64,000 nucleotides of DNA from Buddleja alternifolia (Eukaryota; Streptophyta; Magnoliopsida; Lamiales; Scrophulariaceae): NCBI GenBank assembly GCA_019426215.1, contig CM033404.1, forward strand, positions 2,108,001 through 2,172,000. Reading direction: 5' to 3'. The position numbers and the translations under genes were made by a program. Shown here piece after piece: positions 26,906 through 40,686 of this stretch (position 1 is its first letter; every line of letters starts with the position of its first letter). Under the pieces are notes generated by a model. The model saw only the letters and a list, made by a program, of their open reading frames with translations. It was not told the DNA's origin and did not search any database.

Positions 26906-28440
26906 TACTTTAACCTCTCTACACATTGATGATGTGTTCCATAACATGATTTGATTGTGCCGAATTGATCTAGGGTTACATTAAATTTTCTTACCAAAAA
27001 AAAGAGTTACAATAAATGTAATACACTTTCACCCTTTCATGTTTTTCAAATAGAAGCACAATAAATTGCAAAGTATGATGCTCGGATACGGACACGGAAC
27101 ACGGATACGTGAATTTTTTTAAAAATTAGTACACAGACACGGTTAAGACATGAATGTTCATGTGCATTTTTTCTTTTCTCTCAATAGCTGGACACGGACA
27201 CGGCGCGTGTCCGACATTGCACAAAATGATTTTTTGAAGTGTCCGTGCATCATAGATTGCAAATAAATAGAAAAAAGTATGACTTTGTGATAATAAGCCA
27301 AGTCAGAACGCTTCGCTAGTTGACTTGTAAATGATTCGAGTCAAGCCGAATCAAGTATTATTTATGTTTGTTTGAATTATTTCGAGCTTTAAAACTTTGT
27401 GCGAATTTGTTTTGATTGTTAGTCAATCGAGTTCGAACGAGCTTTAGTCGAGTCGAGTATGAGTCTGGCACGACTAGCTTTGCTCTTCTTCTTTCTTTTA
27501 TGATTTTCTATCAATTGAGTCGAGGACGAACCGATTTCAAAATTTATCAAAAAAAAAGAAGGCGTTTGAGTTATATATGTTATGTTAACAGACTAAGTTC
27601 AAAGAAACTTTCAAAAAGTTAATCTTCATCCAAGTATCTAGTAATCTTATTCATTTATTGACCCTGTCAAGTAACCTTATTGTTCAACTGGTGCCCAACA
27701 AACAATTAGAAAACTCAAATGAGAACGATGAATCAACTTCAATTCCCTAATTAGAAAGGGCAAGAGCAAGAAACGTGACGTCAAATCGCTAACAATTAGT
27801 TGAATGATATCGATCTGTGACTAATAAATGAGAGTTCCACTGTTCAATATCCACCATGTCATTTAAAAAAAAAAGGAGAAAAAAAGAAGTAAAAATAAGT
27901 GATACTTAGTGTCTCCCGAAATTTAGTATTCTGGACAATCTTCACCTTATATATAGATGTATATGCATGAAATACATTATTATATATACATGTAATGACG
28001 AAGATTGTTCTGGAATTTCGGTCTCGGGAACCCTCAAGTATACTCAGAAAAGGCATCAAACCTCACATGTAGGTCAATTTTTTTTCTGTTTAATTCAAGA
28101 CAAGAATATCCTAAATATTTAGACCGACAAATTCGGATTGATAATCATAATCTTGAGTTATAAAGATTCTATCTAGTTCCATAAAAGAGGAAATAGCCAC
28201 AATTTGTGGTAGATTGAATTTGAACGAAAGATCTTTTAAGTGGGAGGTGGATACAATTTAGGTGTGAAATCTGCTACCGATTTTAAGCGGGGAATTTAGG
28301 CCCAAACATATTATGTGAAGTAACTTGAAGCCCATTTCGAAGTTCCAAACACACAAACTACCCCAAGCCTTTTCTATAAGATTGTCAAATGACGAAAATG
28401 CCCAAATCATCCATAAAACGACGTAGTCTTCGTACTCGTT
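26906..28440. other. Intergenic region upstream of RER1
   Basis: No gene is recognised. It contains a stretch of CGAG/CTCG-rich sequence at about 27300-27540 like those at 36000-36130 and 46840-47120. It also has a run of A near 27865-27880. The right end must contain the RER1 promoter. Confidence 0.5.
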
Positions 28441-28615
28441 TCTTTTAGCAGTCGTGTTTGCTTCTTCTCATAGTTTTCAAAACCAAAATCGGTGCTATCT
28501 GAACCCCTCTCACCAAACAGATCCGAAATCCATTTTTCACCGACAAATTCATTTCTGTATACACTTTTTTTTTTGTTTTGGTAAATTTTCCCCCCTCTCT
28601 GTATACTCGCCGAAG

Positions 28616-29439
28616 GTAAAGCCTAATTTTCGTGCTGTTTTTTTTTGAATAATTTTATTTGTTTATCCGCAATGCTTGCTTGACTTGTTGTTTTTATAAT
28701 TACATATGTATTTGATGTATTTGTTTGAGATTATTAGGATTTTTTTGGCAATTAGGGATCTAGTTGTTGCCAGATCTGTTTTTAATCGTCGTTTGATTTT
28801 AATGTTAGGGTTACTTCTGCGTTGAATCGTGTATTTGGTATTATGCGTATATATTATCGAGGTAACGGATTTTAATTTGCATTTAGGTAGAGTATTTTAA
28901 TTTCAGTTGTCTTACTGTTTATTGTCGAGAAAATATGGTTGAAGAGTATTTGAAGGTGTGTATAATATAAGTTCAGTCGAGGTTTATGTGTTGTTGTGTT
29001 GGATGTTTGATTGGTTAGTCAGCTTAATCAGAGTAAAAAAGGTGTGGATTTTGCATTATTAGTTTCGCGCGGTACGAGGTTGTTGACTAGACTTTCGTCT
29101 TTCATTTCAATCTGCTGCACTTTGTTCAGCTGATTGAATAGGTGGAATTTGAGGCTTTGTATTCGTTGCCTGTAGTTCGAACTGGGGTTGGCGTTACTTA
29201 ACGATTTTACACACACACACACTTGAAGGAAAATTCAATATTTATGGGTACTGTTTGTGTTGTATTTAATTTTCCTATTTCTATCTCTTGAATGAGATTA
29301 AGGATTTCCAGTTAGCCTTATGTTATCATCTGGCTAACTGGAGAACAAGTCTGATGTTTCTTCGATGGACCCTGGCCCTTGTCAAATTTTACTTGGTTCG
29401 TCTGATTGAATTTTTGTATTGAATTTTTGGCTTTTGAAG
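28616..29439 (+). other. Probable 5' leader intron of the RER1 gene
   Basis: CGAAG|GTAAAG at 28611-28621 is a good donor after a C/T-rich leader. An acceptor TTTTGAAG| at 29439 lies 10 nt before the start codon. The enclosed DNA is T-rich as in plant introns. Confidence 0.45.
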
Positions 29440-29449
29440 TTGATCTTTC

Positions 29450-31238
29450 ATGGAGGGGGTTGGAGATGATGGTCCCTCACCAGCTGCGGCGTTCAACCAA
29501 CGGAGGCATGAAGCATTAAAGCTTTTCCAGTACTATTTAGATAAATCTACTCCACATGCTCAGTATCGGTGGATTGGAACTTTTGCTTTAGTGTCTATCT
29601 ATGCCCTACGGGTTTTCTATATTCAAGGATTCTACATTGTTTCCTATGGTTTGGGGATCTACATTCTGAACTTGCTCATTGGATTTTTGTCACCTCTTGT
29701 TGACCCGGAGCTAGAACCATCAGATGGACCAATGCTGCCTACAAAGGGTTCTGATGAATTCAAGCCTTTTATTCGTCGTCTCCCTGAGTTCAAGTTCTGG
29801 TGATTGTTCTAATACTCTTTAGATCCCTGTCTTTATTTTGGCAACATGAGTTTTGGCTTGGCACTCTTAAATGTTATGAAATTTGGTGCCTGTTAGCATG
29901 TTTTGCATGTTTCATTTCTTCTTCGTGTTAATAGTGCTACTTATGATTTTATATTTAGTTGTTTGTTGGAAAGTCCTGCCTAGTTATAGACCAACTAGAT
30001 ATGTGATAGAGAGCTGTAATTAAGTTCACCTGATTGCATGATTTGCTAGAAATCAACAATTTTTGTACCTAATATGAAAACTATAGGGTGAGTTACTTGC
30101 ACACTCCCTCACTTTAGTGCAAATCACCAAAATCCTCCTAATTGTTGGTAAATTACAACGATATCCCCTCGAGGGTTCTATTTGTAAGGTTTACAAGGGG
30201 TGAAAGTGTAAAATTTGTAAATAAACAGGGGGTGTAATTAAGAATGCCTTAACAGGAGGGAGACTTTATGTAATTTCGAAAAGGTTAGTTTTTTTTTTTA
30301 ATTGACTATAGCATGGGGGCTATGTAGGTAATTATCTCATAAATATATACGAGTAGGTTGAAGATGTCCTAGGGATCCTTGTAACCCTTGGGTTTCTGGC
30401 ATTGTCGAAAAGTGTAATACATGATCTAAACATTGTTCTTCTTTGTGACTTTGTATTTGACGGGAGAATACCTTTGCTTTCATTTTGATCACGCTACTGA
30501 TGCCCACCTAACCCTACTCTAGAAGTTTCTCCTCTATCATCTTCAAGTGAGCAAAGATTTTCTAATGTTTGTCAAATAGCACAGTGTTTTACAAAATTTT
30601 CAGTTGTTATGTGGCTTTCCTTATATATTTAAGTGCACTAGGTAATGTCTGTTACATCTATCAAATTGCACATTGCTGAAATCCGAGTTAAGATATTGAT
30701 GTTGATAATACGTCTTGATTTGTGGTTCCAGGTATGCCATCACAAAGGCTTTCTGTATAGCATTTGTGATGACCTTCTTCTCCATGTTCGATGTTCCAGT
30801 ATTTTGGCCTATACTGTTGTGCTACTGGCTTGTTCTTTTTGTACTGACAATGAAGCGCCAAATCATGCATATGATCAAGTACAGATATATCCCGTTTAGC
30901 ATTGGAAAACAGGTGAGCTCAAGAACAATATATAGATGTACATGTGTTAGAAACTCGTCCCCCGGGCATGGAGCTTGAGCCAGCTAGAGCTCCAGCATCT
31001 ATACCTATTTTTGTGGGCTCGTGAGCCTGTATAATAATTATTTGTTTGTTAATGTATACTAATATATTTCATTTTGTATGTAAATTCACATAATTAAGTA
31101 ATATATATTTATTTTCAATTTCGAGCTCGGCTCGTGTAAATCCCTCCACAAGTTTGCTTACATTGGTGTTTCTTGTTTTAACAGAAGTACAAAGGGAAAA
31201 GGCCGGCTTCAAGTGCCAGCAGCCCTCGAGCTGACTGA
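29450..31238 (+). CDS. RER1: RER1 family protein (ER retention receptor)
   Basis: RER1 cycles between Golgi and ER and returns escaped ER membrane proteins by recognising their transmembrane segments. Three exons (29450-29799, 30732-30912, 31185-31238) join in phase to 194 residues, the usual family length. The N-terminal cytosolic part has [18 protein letters not shown]. Four hydrophobic segments follow in two pairs (roughly residues 40-80 and 120-155). Family motifs include [11 protein letters not shown] across the first splice junction and [16 protein letters not shown] before the basic C-terminal tail ([10 protein letters not shown]). The ATG is the first in frame with family homology. 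Intron 2 contains CTCGAG-rich repeat sequence. Which paralogue (A, B or C) is not decidable here. Confidence 0.95.
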
Positions 31239-31626
31239 GCTTCTGATTGTTATGATTCGACCGGATAAAGAATAATTTGAAGGTACTGGGGAATGGAAAG
31301 AGGAAACGAAGGGGAGGAGCCAAGATGGAAAAGAAAGGGAGATTTGATGTTACGTCTTTTTAGTTTATGGATTTGTATTTACATTGAACTATCTGACACT
31401 CACCTAAATACGGAATTATTAGCATATAGTTCAGTTGTATGCTGTTTATTTGATTATTGGCAGCAAGCTGTTAAATGATGCAGGGAAAGAAAAAGCTTCA
31501 TTTTGTGTTAGTTTGGTTTTGGTAATTGATGCGATTGTCATTCTGTTTCATGATAAATTTTGGTTGATCTCTGAAAAAGGAGTAGCTGGAACCTCTCAAG
31601 TGTGGGGAGATGGGAGAGGTATTGAA
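31239..31626 (+). other. 3' UTR and downstream flank of RER1
   Basis: No further gene is seen. Sequence after the stop is T-rich and probably contains the poly(A) site. Short open frames here have no recognisable features. Confidence 0.5.
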
Positions 31627-33152
31627 AACGCTTGGACATGACACTGTGGTCTTAATTTGTCTCAATGTAGTACCTCGTGTTGGTCCCAACTATATCAATT
31701 TGTCGGTAATTTTGCTATATTACTCCGGAAATGTTTAAATTTTGAGTTAAAATCAAACTCGTCCTCCACTCGGAGACCCAAATCATCCGCAACCTTTGAG
31801 GATCGAGTTTAATTTAGTCTCTTGTACTGACAATCTGTGTTTGTTTAGTATATGCCGTGGCATACAAGGCATGATGGAATTGAAAAGAAAAAAAACTTAC
31901 GCATATATAAACTAGAATTCTTTGTGTTTAAATTGATCATGCGTTCTTGGTAGAAAAAATAGAAAATTGATTGTGCGTTTACTACTACGTAATGAAGGTT
32001 ATAAAACTTGTAACGTGCTTTTGGACTGAATTAACATTTGATCGTAGACTAGAGTGAAACTTGCTTATTCATTTAGACCCCACGAAATCGCGCTTTCAAA
32101 AACTTCAACAGTCGCGCATTCAAACAAAGTTTATTAAAAGTTTGATTAACCAACAAATTCCATTAATTAATTTCTCCTTGAAATTTCACCTGATTTTAAT
32201 AGTATTAATTAGTTATTCTAATAACTAGTTATTTTAGTTCACAAGTCAATTAACAAAAACATCTCAATTAATCCGTTTTAGTCCGACCATTAGACTAATT
32301 TAATCTAGCAAAACATGAAATTGTCAGAGCATGTATGACCAAAATTGGGTTCAAAGTAAACTTGTAGTAGGTTCACATATCTCCATCATGATTCATACAA
32401 TTAAATTACCATGATTAATTAGACATTTTAAGTTACTAAGCAATTTTCAATTAATTCGTTTTGATTTCAAAGTGTCTATCATTGTTCAAGTCTAGTAATG
32501 TTTTATAAAAACCTAGATATAAGTGAAGTAGCAAACAATTTCAATTTTGATCTTCATACAAGTATTATACTTTCATGAATTCTCCCAATTAAGACTGAAT
32601 ATGCAATGTCAGTAGTCTAAACTTTAATAGCGTAATAACTATGACATCACTAATATTGACTTTGCTTTTCGGAGATTGACCATGAAGACTATATCAATAC
32701 AAATTAAAAACTCTATGATTAATTCGACACTTATGAGTTATGACAAAGCTCAACGACTCAAATGAGTTTAATCCAAAATAGGTCATACATATTTTCTTTT
32801 TTAAATTTAATTATATTAAAGATAAAAGTACAAGAATGCTCTTTAATTACTGAAAAAGGACGCCGAAAATTGACTAGAGAGACTGGATTGAGATTTGAGT
32901 CAAAGTGAAAAATTGAGGATTAACTTGAAACTGTAACAAAACTCAGGGACTAAAATGAATTTACCCCTTTTAAATTCTAATAACCTTTCACATTCATCTT
33001 CATCTTAAACCTTAATCACCCAACCGACCTCATCTTCATCTCCACCAACTTCAGCTTCATACGCTAACCACGACCACTCTAATTTCCATCTCCGTCGCAG
33101 CTAAAGTGAGGGGAAAGCATTTGGATAAGTACTACCACTTAGCCAAAGCATC
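31627..33152 (+). repeat. Tandem segmental duplication near SPB1, copy 1 (decayed)
   Basis: This is similar over most of its length to 33663-35380. Matching landmarks include GACACTGTGGTCTTAATTTG (31639 area) with GACACTATGGTTTCAATTTG (33680 area). CTTTGCTTTTCGGAGATTGA (32660 area) matches CTTTGCTTTTCGGATATTGA (34690 area), and the ACTCAGGGAYTAAAATGAAT block appears in both. It ends in a broken SPB1 5' coding segment. Divergence and indels indicate an old duplication. Confidence 0.8.
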
Positions 33153-33158
33153 TTAGTA
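33105..33158 (+). pseudogene. Truncated SPB1 5' end
   Basis: About 50 bp matching the first codons of the SPB1 gene at 35327 (GGATAAGTACTACCACTTAGC against GGATAAGTATTATCACTTAGC). The equivalent of the ATG is lost and stops (TAG TAA) follow soon after. The downstream exon sequence is absent. Confidence 0.8.
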
Positions 33159-33662
33159 AATATTATTGATGTTATTGTGAAACTCAATTGTTAATTTTTT
33201 TTCAAATAAGAAAATTAGTAATTTGATTTTCTTGGCAAAAAACATAATTGTATATAAAATTTTATTTTAATTCATTAAAAGAAAATAAATATAAGTTTTA
33301 TTACAATTGAATAAATATAGAATGTATGTTGGGTCAAATTAAGTCTGGACCGATCAATAACTCCAAAATCAGTCATCTTACACCCCAATGCCCGGATGAG
33401 TGCATATGAAACCCACCAACCTATTTATACAACTTCACCTTCTCAATGGACGGTGGTAATCGATCTAAATTAATCTTCAAGATTAATTCTCTGGAAACTT
33501 CTTATCTAGATATTTACAATGATAGTTACACACTTACTATAGACATTCTATACTACTTTCTAGAATGTATAGAAACCTTCTACAAGACTCCTACATTACT
33601 ATATATACAAATAGACGTAGATTTGTGGACCTTTGAAATCTCTTAGTACGGAGAGAGTTCTT
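33153..33662. other. Spacer between the two duplication copies
   Basis: About 500 bp of AT-rich sequence without a match in the other copy. One 66-codon open frame (33446-33646) shows no recognisable features. Confidence 0.5.
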
Positions 33663-35380
33663 AAAAACGTATGAATATGACACTATGGTTTCAATTTGTC
33701 ACAATGTAGTCTCTCATTTTCGTCTCACGTGGCATCAATTTTTTGATTGTTTTGCTACGTTACTCTTGAAATGTTCAAATTTTGAGTCGAAATGAACTCA
33801 TCATCCACTTTTGAGAATGAGTTTTGATTTAATCTATGGTTTAAACCTCAATCATCCACAACTTTTGAGAATGTTTTTTGATTTAGTCTCTTGTATTGAC
33901 AATGTGCGCCTGTATGATATGTGTTGTGGCATACACGGCATAGTAGAATTAAAAAAAATAATAGTTCGAACATGTATAAGCTAAAAGTTTAGCATGTTGT
34001 GTAATCGATCATGCATTTACCTGAGGAAAGATTGAAAAACTTGTATAGCACTTTTGGACTAAATTAAGATCAGATCCACATACTAGAGTGAAATTTGCTC
34101 ATTTATCCATATCCCGCAAAAGTATGATTTCAAGAGCTTCAACAATTGCTCAAATAAAAAAATAATAATAATTAAAGGATTAACCGACAAATTGAATTAA
34201 TTAATTTCTCCTCGGAAATTTGACTTAGTTATTCTACTAATTAATTAATTTGATGCACAAGTCAATTAACCAAAATCATCAATTAATTATTCAAAGTCTG
34301 ACCATCAAACTAATTTACTATACCAAAAACTGAACTTCTCAGAGCGTTTATGGTTAGTTTAGGTTCAAAATAAAAGTATTATTAGGTATTTAGGTTCACA
34401 ACTCCATCATGATTCCTACAATTAAATCACCGTGACTAATTGAAGCTCCAACTAACTATGCAGTACTGAGTAAATTTTTTAAATTTCAAAGCACCTATAA
34501 ATCATGTTTCATGTCTAGTAACTTTTTATGAAAATTTGGGTATAAGTGAAGTAGCAAACAATTTCGATTATGATCTTTATAAATATTGTACTTTCATGAA
34601 TTATCCCAATTAGGACTTAGTTATGTAACATCAGTACTCCAATCTTTAATAGGCTAATAATTATGATATCAATAAAACTAATTTTGGCTTTGCTTTTCGG
34701 ATATTGACCATGGGGACTATATCAATACAAATTAAAAACTTGAGAACTAATTCGACACTTGTGACAAAGGCCCAAATACTAAAATGAGTTTAACCAAAAT
34801 TGGTAATACATATTTTTCTTTTTTATAGTTTATTTTTATGGGTAAAAATAAAAGAATGCCCTTTAATCACCAAAAATTGATACCCAAGTTAGACCAAGGG
34901 AACTTGGGGAAATTTACGCCAAATCGAATTCAATGGTTCTAGTGTCTATATCTCTCACATAGTAAGATGTATTATGTGCGGTCCCCATACATACTTGTAT
35001 GAGAGAGATAGACACAAAATTCACATTCGAACCATTAGACTCGGTCTGATATAGAATTAACCGGGGAACTTGATTGAGAATTGAGATAATAAAGAATCAA
35101 GGACTAATTTGAAACTGTTAGTAAATCTAAGGACTAATTTGAAACTGATAGTAAAACTCAGGGATTAAAATGAATTTACCCCTCTTCAATCCTTATAACC
35201 TTTATTACAATCATCTCCATCTTAAACCCTAATAAAACCACTCACCCAACCCTTCACTCTCATCTCCACTGCCGCCGCTTTGCCGCCTCTCATCTCCATT
35301 GCCGCCGCCGCTGTGCCGCCGCTGCCATGGGAAAAGTGAAAGGAAAACATCGTTTGGATAAGTATTATCACTTAGCCAAA
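33663..35380 (+). repeat. Tandem segmental duplication near SPB1, copy 2 (includes promoter and start of the intact gene)
   Basis: The partner of 31627-33152. It runs into the functional SPB1 promoter, leader and first codons. It is about 190 bp longer than copy 1, partly because of a foldback insert at about 34925-35050 with no counterpart in copy 1. Confidence 0.8.
34925..35050. mobile_element. Foldback (MITE-like) insert upstream of SPB1
   Basis: CAATGGTTCTAGTGTCTATA and TCTCTCACATA on the left mirror the inverted right half (TAATGGTTCGAATG, TGTGTCTATC, TCTCTCATACA). The hairpin-forming block is about 125 bp. It is absent from the paralogous copy at 31627-33152, which dates its insertion after the duplication or its loss from copy 1. 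Confidence 0.5.
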
Positions 35381-38300
35381 GAACACGGCTACAGATCGCG
35401 TGCGGCTTGGAAGCTTGTCCAGCTCGACTCCAAATTCAGCTTCCTCCGCTCGGCTCACTCCGTGCTTGACCTCTGCGCCGCCCCCGGAGGATGGATGCAA
35501 GTCGCCGTCGAGCGCGTGCCTGTCGGAAGTCTCGTCATCGGCGTCGACCTCGATCCGATTCGGCCAATCCGTGGCGCTGTTTCGTTGCAGGAGGATATAA
35601 CTGAGCCGAAGTGTAGAGCTAGCGTTAAGCGAATTATGGCGGAGAACGGATGCCGAGCGTTCGATTTGGTGTTGCACGATGGATCGCCGAACGTCGGCGG
35701 CGCGTGGTCGAAGGAGGCGACGAGTCAGAATGCGCTGGTTATTGATTCTGTGAAGCTTGCGACTGAGTTATTGGCTCCAAAAGGAAATTTTGTTACCAAG
35801 GTATGAATAAGTAATTCTTGTGTATGTATTTACTCTACGTATATTTTTTGGAGCATTTCATATTTTTGCTGATTTCTAGAACAGTGCTTGGTATGGAATT
35901 CCACCAATTCCATGACTCCAAGCACACTATTAACGAGTTGTTGTGTCTATAGCTGCAAAACAAATCAAACTACACGAAATACCAGTCAAATTCTAATTCG
36001 ATAGTAAGAGCTCGTTTGAGTTCAGTTCGTTTATAGAGCAAAGTAGCAAACTAAGCTTGAAATCTTCTTTCTGGTTGATAATATTTGAAACTCGGTTCAA
36101 GCTCAACTCATTTAGTTGAAAAATAATATAAGTTTGTCTAGATAATAGAACTACTTGAACTTGAATCATGTTCCACTCAATTAACATTAAAACCGAGTTT
36201 AAAGTTATTTTTTCAAACTTGATAAGAAATTCGGACAAGTTCGAAGAGCACTTTCGTCTGCTGTTTTGTTTAGGGAACACCCCAAGTGTGTCTTGTGCTA
36301 TCAAATCAAGGCCATATAAATGGAAAAATTCTGTGTCTAGTTTATAGATTATTATAGCGATAAGTATTTCTCTGTATACTCATATGCAAGCAAATTGCGA
36401 TTTTCTTTGTTAATGTCTATGGTGATTTGTGGCGTCTGGATTGAATACACAGAAATGGTTCAAGGATATTTGGTTTAATGTTCTGCTCAGCCCGAGTTTA
36501 ACTGAAGATAGTGCAATCAAGAAGAAAATCGGTGAATATTAGATTTCCGGCCATGTCTCAGATTATATAGTAAATATCAATTTTAATAAATTTATGAATG
36601 CGGTCATGAATCATGCATAGACATGTTTAGATTCAGCACTTTCATGGTCTTTTTCTCTAAAGTAATTGAAGAAGAAGATTATAGCATATTGCTTCACTTA
36701 ACCGCGAAGTTTAAGTATATTGTTTTTTGTTTGGCTAAACTTAATTGAGGGACCACTGGTTAGTTTTGCAGCAGTGTATACATATTATTGTCATGTGAGA
36801 GAAATATGCATAGATGTGCTGATGCATTTGACATTTTTTATTTTGATATTGGACGCATTAGTGTAATGCTACAGATCTGTGTCCTGGAAACTTGGCATTT
36901 GCAGCTTTCTCATTGACTCATTTTACGTCTGTTCATTTTTTTTCTTGGTTCTGGAACTGCCAATATTTTAGAACTTATGTTTAGCTGCATTAGTCAATAT
37001 CTATTTAACCATGTCTGCCCCACTTTTTTTGGGTTTCTTATGCTTTGGGATTGTACTTTTGGATTGTGCCATTACTGTTCTGCCTCCAACTTTCCTTAAT
37101 CTTATGCAGTAGATTAACTTTGTAATTAAATTAGGATAGAGGCTGATAACTATTGTCTGTTACAATTTGTAGGTTTTCAGGTCTCAAGATTATACAGCTG
37201 TCCTATATTGTCTTAGACAGGTAAGAGTTTTCCCTTTCAATTTATTTTTTCTTCTTATTATTATCAATGTAAGACATTCTCTGAGCTGGGAATGTGCTGC
37301 AGCTTTTTGAGAAGGTTGAAGTGGACAAACCACAAGCTAGTCGATCAACATCCGCTGAAATTTACATTCTGGGTCTTAAGTACAAGGCACCTGCAAAAAT
37401 TGATCCCCGTCTTCTTGATGTAAAGCATCTCTTCCAAGGAGGAAAAGAACCTCCCAAGGTAACTTGGCATCTCTTTTTAACTTGGTTGCTGTTTGAATTC
37501 TTCTTTGGCCTTGAGTTATTGTTTGAGAAACTCATCTCTATGAAATTAATATTATCAGGTTATTGATGTACTGAGAGGAACAAAGCAAAAGCGACACCGT
37601 GATGGGTACATTATTTTTGGCTGCTAAGTTTTGATTGGCTTGTGATGAAAAAATCGACATATTATCCTGTGTTTGAGTTGAAAATTTATTTTCTGAAAAT
37701 CAAATATGTTTTATATTTTTAAAAAATATGACAAACCCCTTGCATTTGTGCTTGAAGAGGCAAATAGATCACCCATTTTAGCATTCTGTTAAGTACATAA
37801 TGTAGTATACCAAACTGTTGTTTTGAACCTTTGGGTCATGGTACACATGATACACTGAATGTTGCTGTTTTTTGTTCGTTCTCTTTAGTCCTTGTGCTTT
37901 CCATTAGATGAGATCATGACTTGAATCTCTGTTTAAGTTCTGCTCTGATTTTGTAACTAATAAGGTTGTTATCTTTACAGATATGAGGATGGAGACACAA
38001 CATTGCGGAAGTTGTCCTCTGCATCTGACTTTATTTGGTCTGAAACTCCTCTTGATATCCTTGGTTCTGTCACTTCTATAACCTTTAATGATCCTGCAAG
38101 TTTGCCCATAAAAGATCATACATTGACAACAGAAGAGGTGTGTTTTCTGTAGTGCAAGTGAATTGATAAGTATCAGTTGCTGCCTGTTCTATTCATCGAT
38201 TATCTGGCTAACTCATTTGAATGTTCCTTTTCATAATGGGACAGGTTAAAGCTCTCTGCGACGATCTGCGTGTTTTGGGGAAGCAGGATTTCAAGTATCT

Positions 38301-40686
38301 TCTAAAGTAAGGCTAACCTAGATAACCTAATTTCCAAACACTGGATGGATTTCATTCTCTGATAGTAAATCTGAACCATCAATTGTTTGCTTTGTCTTTC
38401 AGGTGGCGCATGCATATAAGGAAGGCCCTGTCTCCTTCAGAGAAGGCTACTTCTGCTGCCTCTACTGTCGAACATGAGAGCAAAGTAGATGAAGATGAGA
38501 AAGTTCTTAATGAAATGGAAGAGCTGACGAATGCCATGGAGCGGAAAAAGAAACGAGCAAAGAAAATTCTGGCAAAACGACGAGTCAAGGTATGCCCATG
38601 CATTCAAATTTTTCTCCCTTAGATATATCAAAGCTTTCAGAACTATCGCCTGTCATATTTCAATCGGTATATCTGATAAACAAGTCAATGACATATGAAC
38701 CATTGTTTATCCCAAGGATTATGTTGCAATCATTTTCTGTCATGTTGTACTTGTAGAAAATATTTGTTATTAGGTTTCTTTTTCTTAGTGCAGATCTATC
38801 CTTGCTTCTTTACTTGTAGAATTATTGTTGTGTGCTTTAACTGATATTTCCTTAATTTTTATTTATCAGGACAAAGCTCGGAAAGCATTAGGCAAGCAGA
38901 TAGATGCAATGGAAGATGGTTACATTGACCAAGAATTGTTCGCTTTATCTTCCATGAAGGTACTCTTTTCAATATGTTATTTTGTTACTACATTGTGAGG
39001 GGTTGGGCACTGGCTATACTTTAACCTTTGACGCATCTTTTGTGTTCGTTGCTCTCGCTCTTTGCTAATGTTATTTTAAGCAACGGTTGAAACAACCCAT
39101 CTTCACGCACAGAAACACACAAAGAAAAAGGGGGGATCTGGGGAAGGGAAAAGGATAAATATGATACTTGCTGTAGCTTTTCAACATGACATCAAGACTC
39201 TTACTAGGTTTAAATGTGTAACTAACGGCAACATTTCTTTTAATTCATCATTTAGGGGAAGAAAGATCTTGTGGTTGTCGATAACAATGAATATGATGGT
39301 GATGCTGATGACATCAGAAATAGTGAAAGCGAAGAAAGCCACGACGAAGCTGAAGGGTACACATCTAGTGATGTGGATTCCGAGGAAGAACGAAAACGGT
39401 AATTATTCTTGTGTGATTGAGTTTAATTACAAACAATATCACCATTTTGTTTTAAAACTGATAGATCTGCACTGCATTCAGGTACGATGAAAAGGTGGAG
39501 AAATTATTGGATGAAGCATATGAACATTTTGTGACGAAAAAGGAAGGAAGTACCAAGCAGAGAAAACGGACAAAGCAAACATACTCAAAGGATGATCAAC
39601 TTTTAGAGGTATATGTCAAAAATAAGATCACTGACAGAATCTGGAAAACATTTGCTTTACCATATGAGTTATAATATTTCTTTATTATTTTTGCAGGACG
39701 ATGGTGATAGTATGGTTCATTCCGATCAAGACTCGGACAACGATGAGGCCCACGAAGCAAATCCTCTCATGGTACCTCTTTTAGAAAATGCGCCTACTCA
39801 AGAGGAGATTGCAGCACAATGGTTTAGCCAGGATGTCTTTATGGATGGAGCAGATGAACACGAGGAATTGGATAAGGACGACAGCGAAGATGAAATGCGG
39901 GTGGAGCCCGCTCCAGAACAACCAAAACCCGCGGGGAAGAAAATGAAAGTTTCTCCTGATGATTCCATCGATCAAAAGAAGAGCAAGATGGCCCCCGCCC
40001 AATCTGACGATGGTTTTGAAGTAGTTCCTGCGCCCGCCTCGGATTCAAGCGACTCATCATCATCAGATGAGTCCGATGATGATGACATTAATACAAAAGC
40101 AGAAATATTGGCTTGCGCGAAAAAGATGCTTACGAAAAAGCAGAGAGAAAATATGCTTGATGATGCTTACAATAAATATATGTTTTATGACGAGGGATTG
40201 CCTAAGTGGTTCTTGGATGAAGAAAAAAAGCATCGTCAGCCAATTAAGCCCATAACAAAAGAGGAAGTAGCTGCAATGAGAGCCCAGTTCAAAGAAATTG
40301 ATGCCCGGCCCGCTAAAAAGGTGGCCCAAGCAAAGGCCCGTAAGAAAAGAGACGCACTTAGGAGATTGGAAAAGGTTAGGAAAAAGGCGAATACTATATC
40401 AGACCAGGTGGAAATCTCTGATCGTTCTAAGAGTAAAATGATTGAACAGCTGTATAAGAAGGCGACTAGAACTAAGAAACCTGAAAGGGAATATGTGGTA
40501 GCGAAAAAAGGGGTACAAGTTAAGGCGGGTAAGGGGAAAGTACTTGTTGATAGAAGAATGAAGAAGGATGCTAGAAAACATGGGATGAGCAAAGAAAAGA
40601 AAGGGAAGAACGGAAAGCAGAAAGGGAAAGGGGCGATGAGGAGTTCAGGAAAGGGGAAGGGAAATCGAGCAAACAAAGGGAAGTGA
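35327..40686 (+). CDS. SPB1: AdoMet-dependent rRNA methyltransferase SPB1 (FTSJ3-like)
   Basis: A nucleolar methyltransferase of 60S ribosome assembly. In yeast it 2'-O-methylates a G in the A loop of 25S rRNA. Eleven exons (35327-35800, 37173-37220, 37303-37458, 37559-37605, 37981-38137, 38245-38306, 38403-38589, 38870-38959, 39256-39398, 39482-39608, 39697-40686) join in frame to 826 residues, typical for the family. The FtsJ domain has the SAM motif VLDLCAAPGGWMQ from residue 46 and the catalytic tetrad K29-D118-K158-E193 by position. A middle DUF3381-type region follows (SASDFIWSETPLDILG), then acidic Asp/Glu/Ser tracts, and the Spb1_C domain with YDEGLPKWFLDEEKKHR. The C terminus is Lys/Gly-rich, as expected of a nucleolar protein. 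Intron 1 is long, about 1.4 kb. The gene appears intact. Confidence 0.96.

Noticed and set aside
35372..35677. 101-codon minus-strand frame opposite SPB1 exon 1
   Set aside because: Shadow of the GC-richer SPB1 first exon.
40236..40676. 146-codon hydrophobic minus-strand frame
   Set aside because: Antisense of the Lys-rich SPB1 C terminus; Lys codons read as Phe/Leu on the other strand, which mimics a membrane protein.
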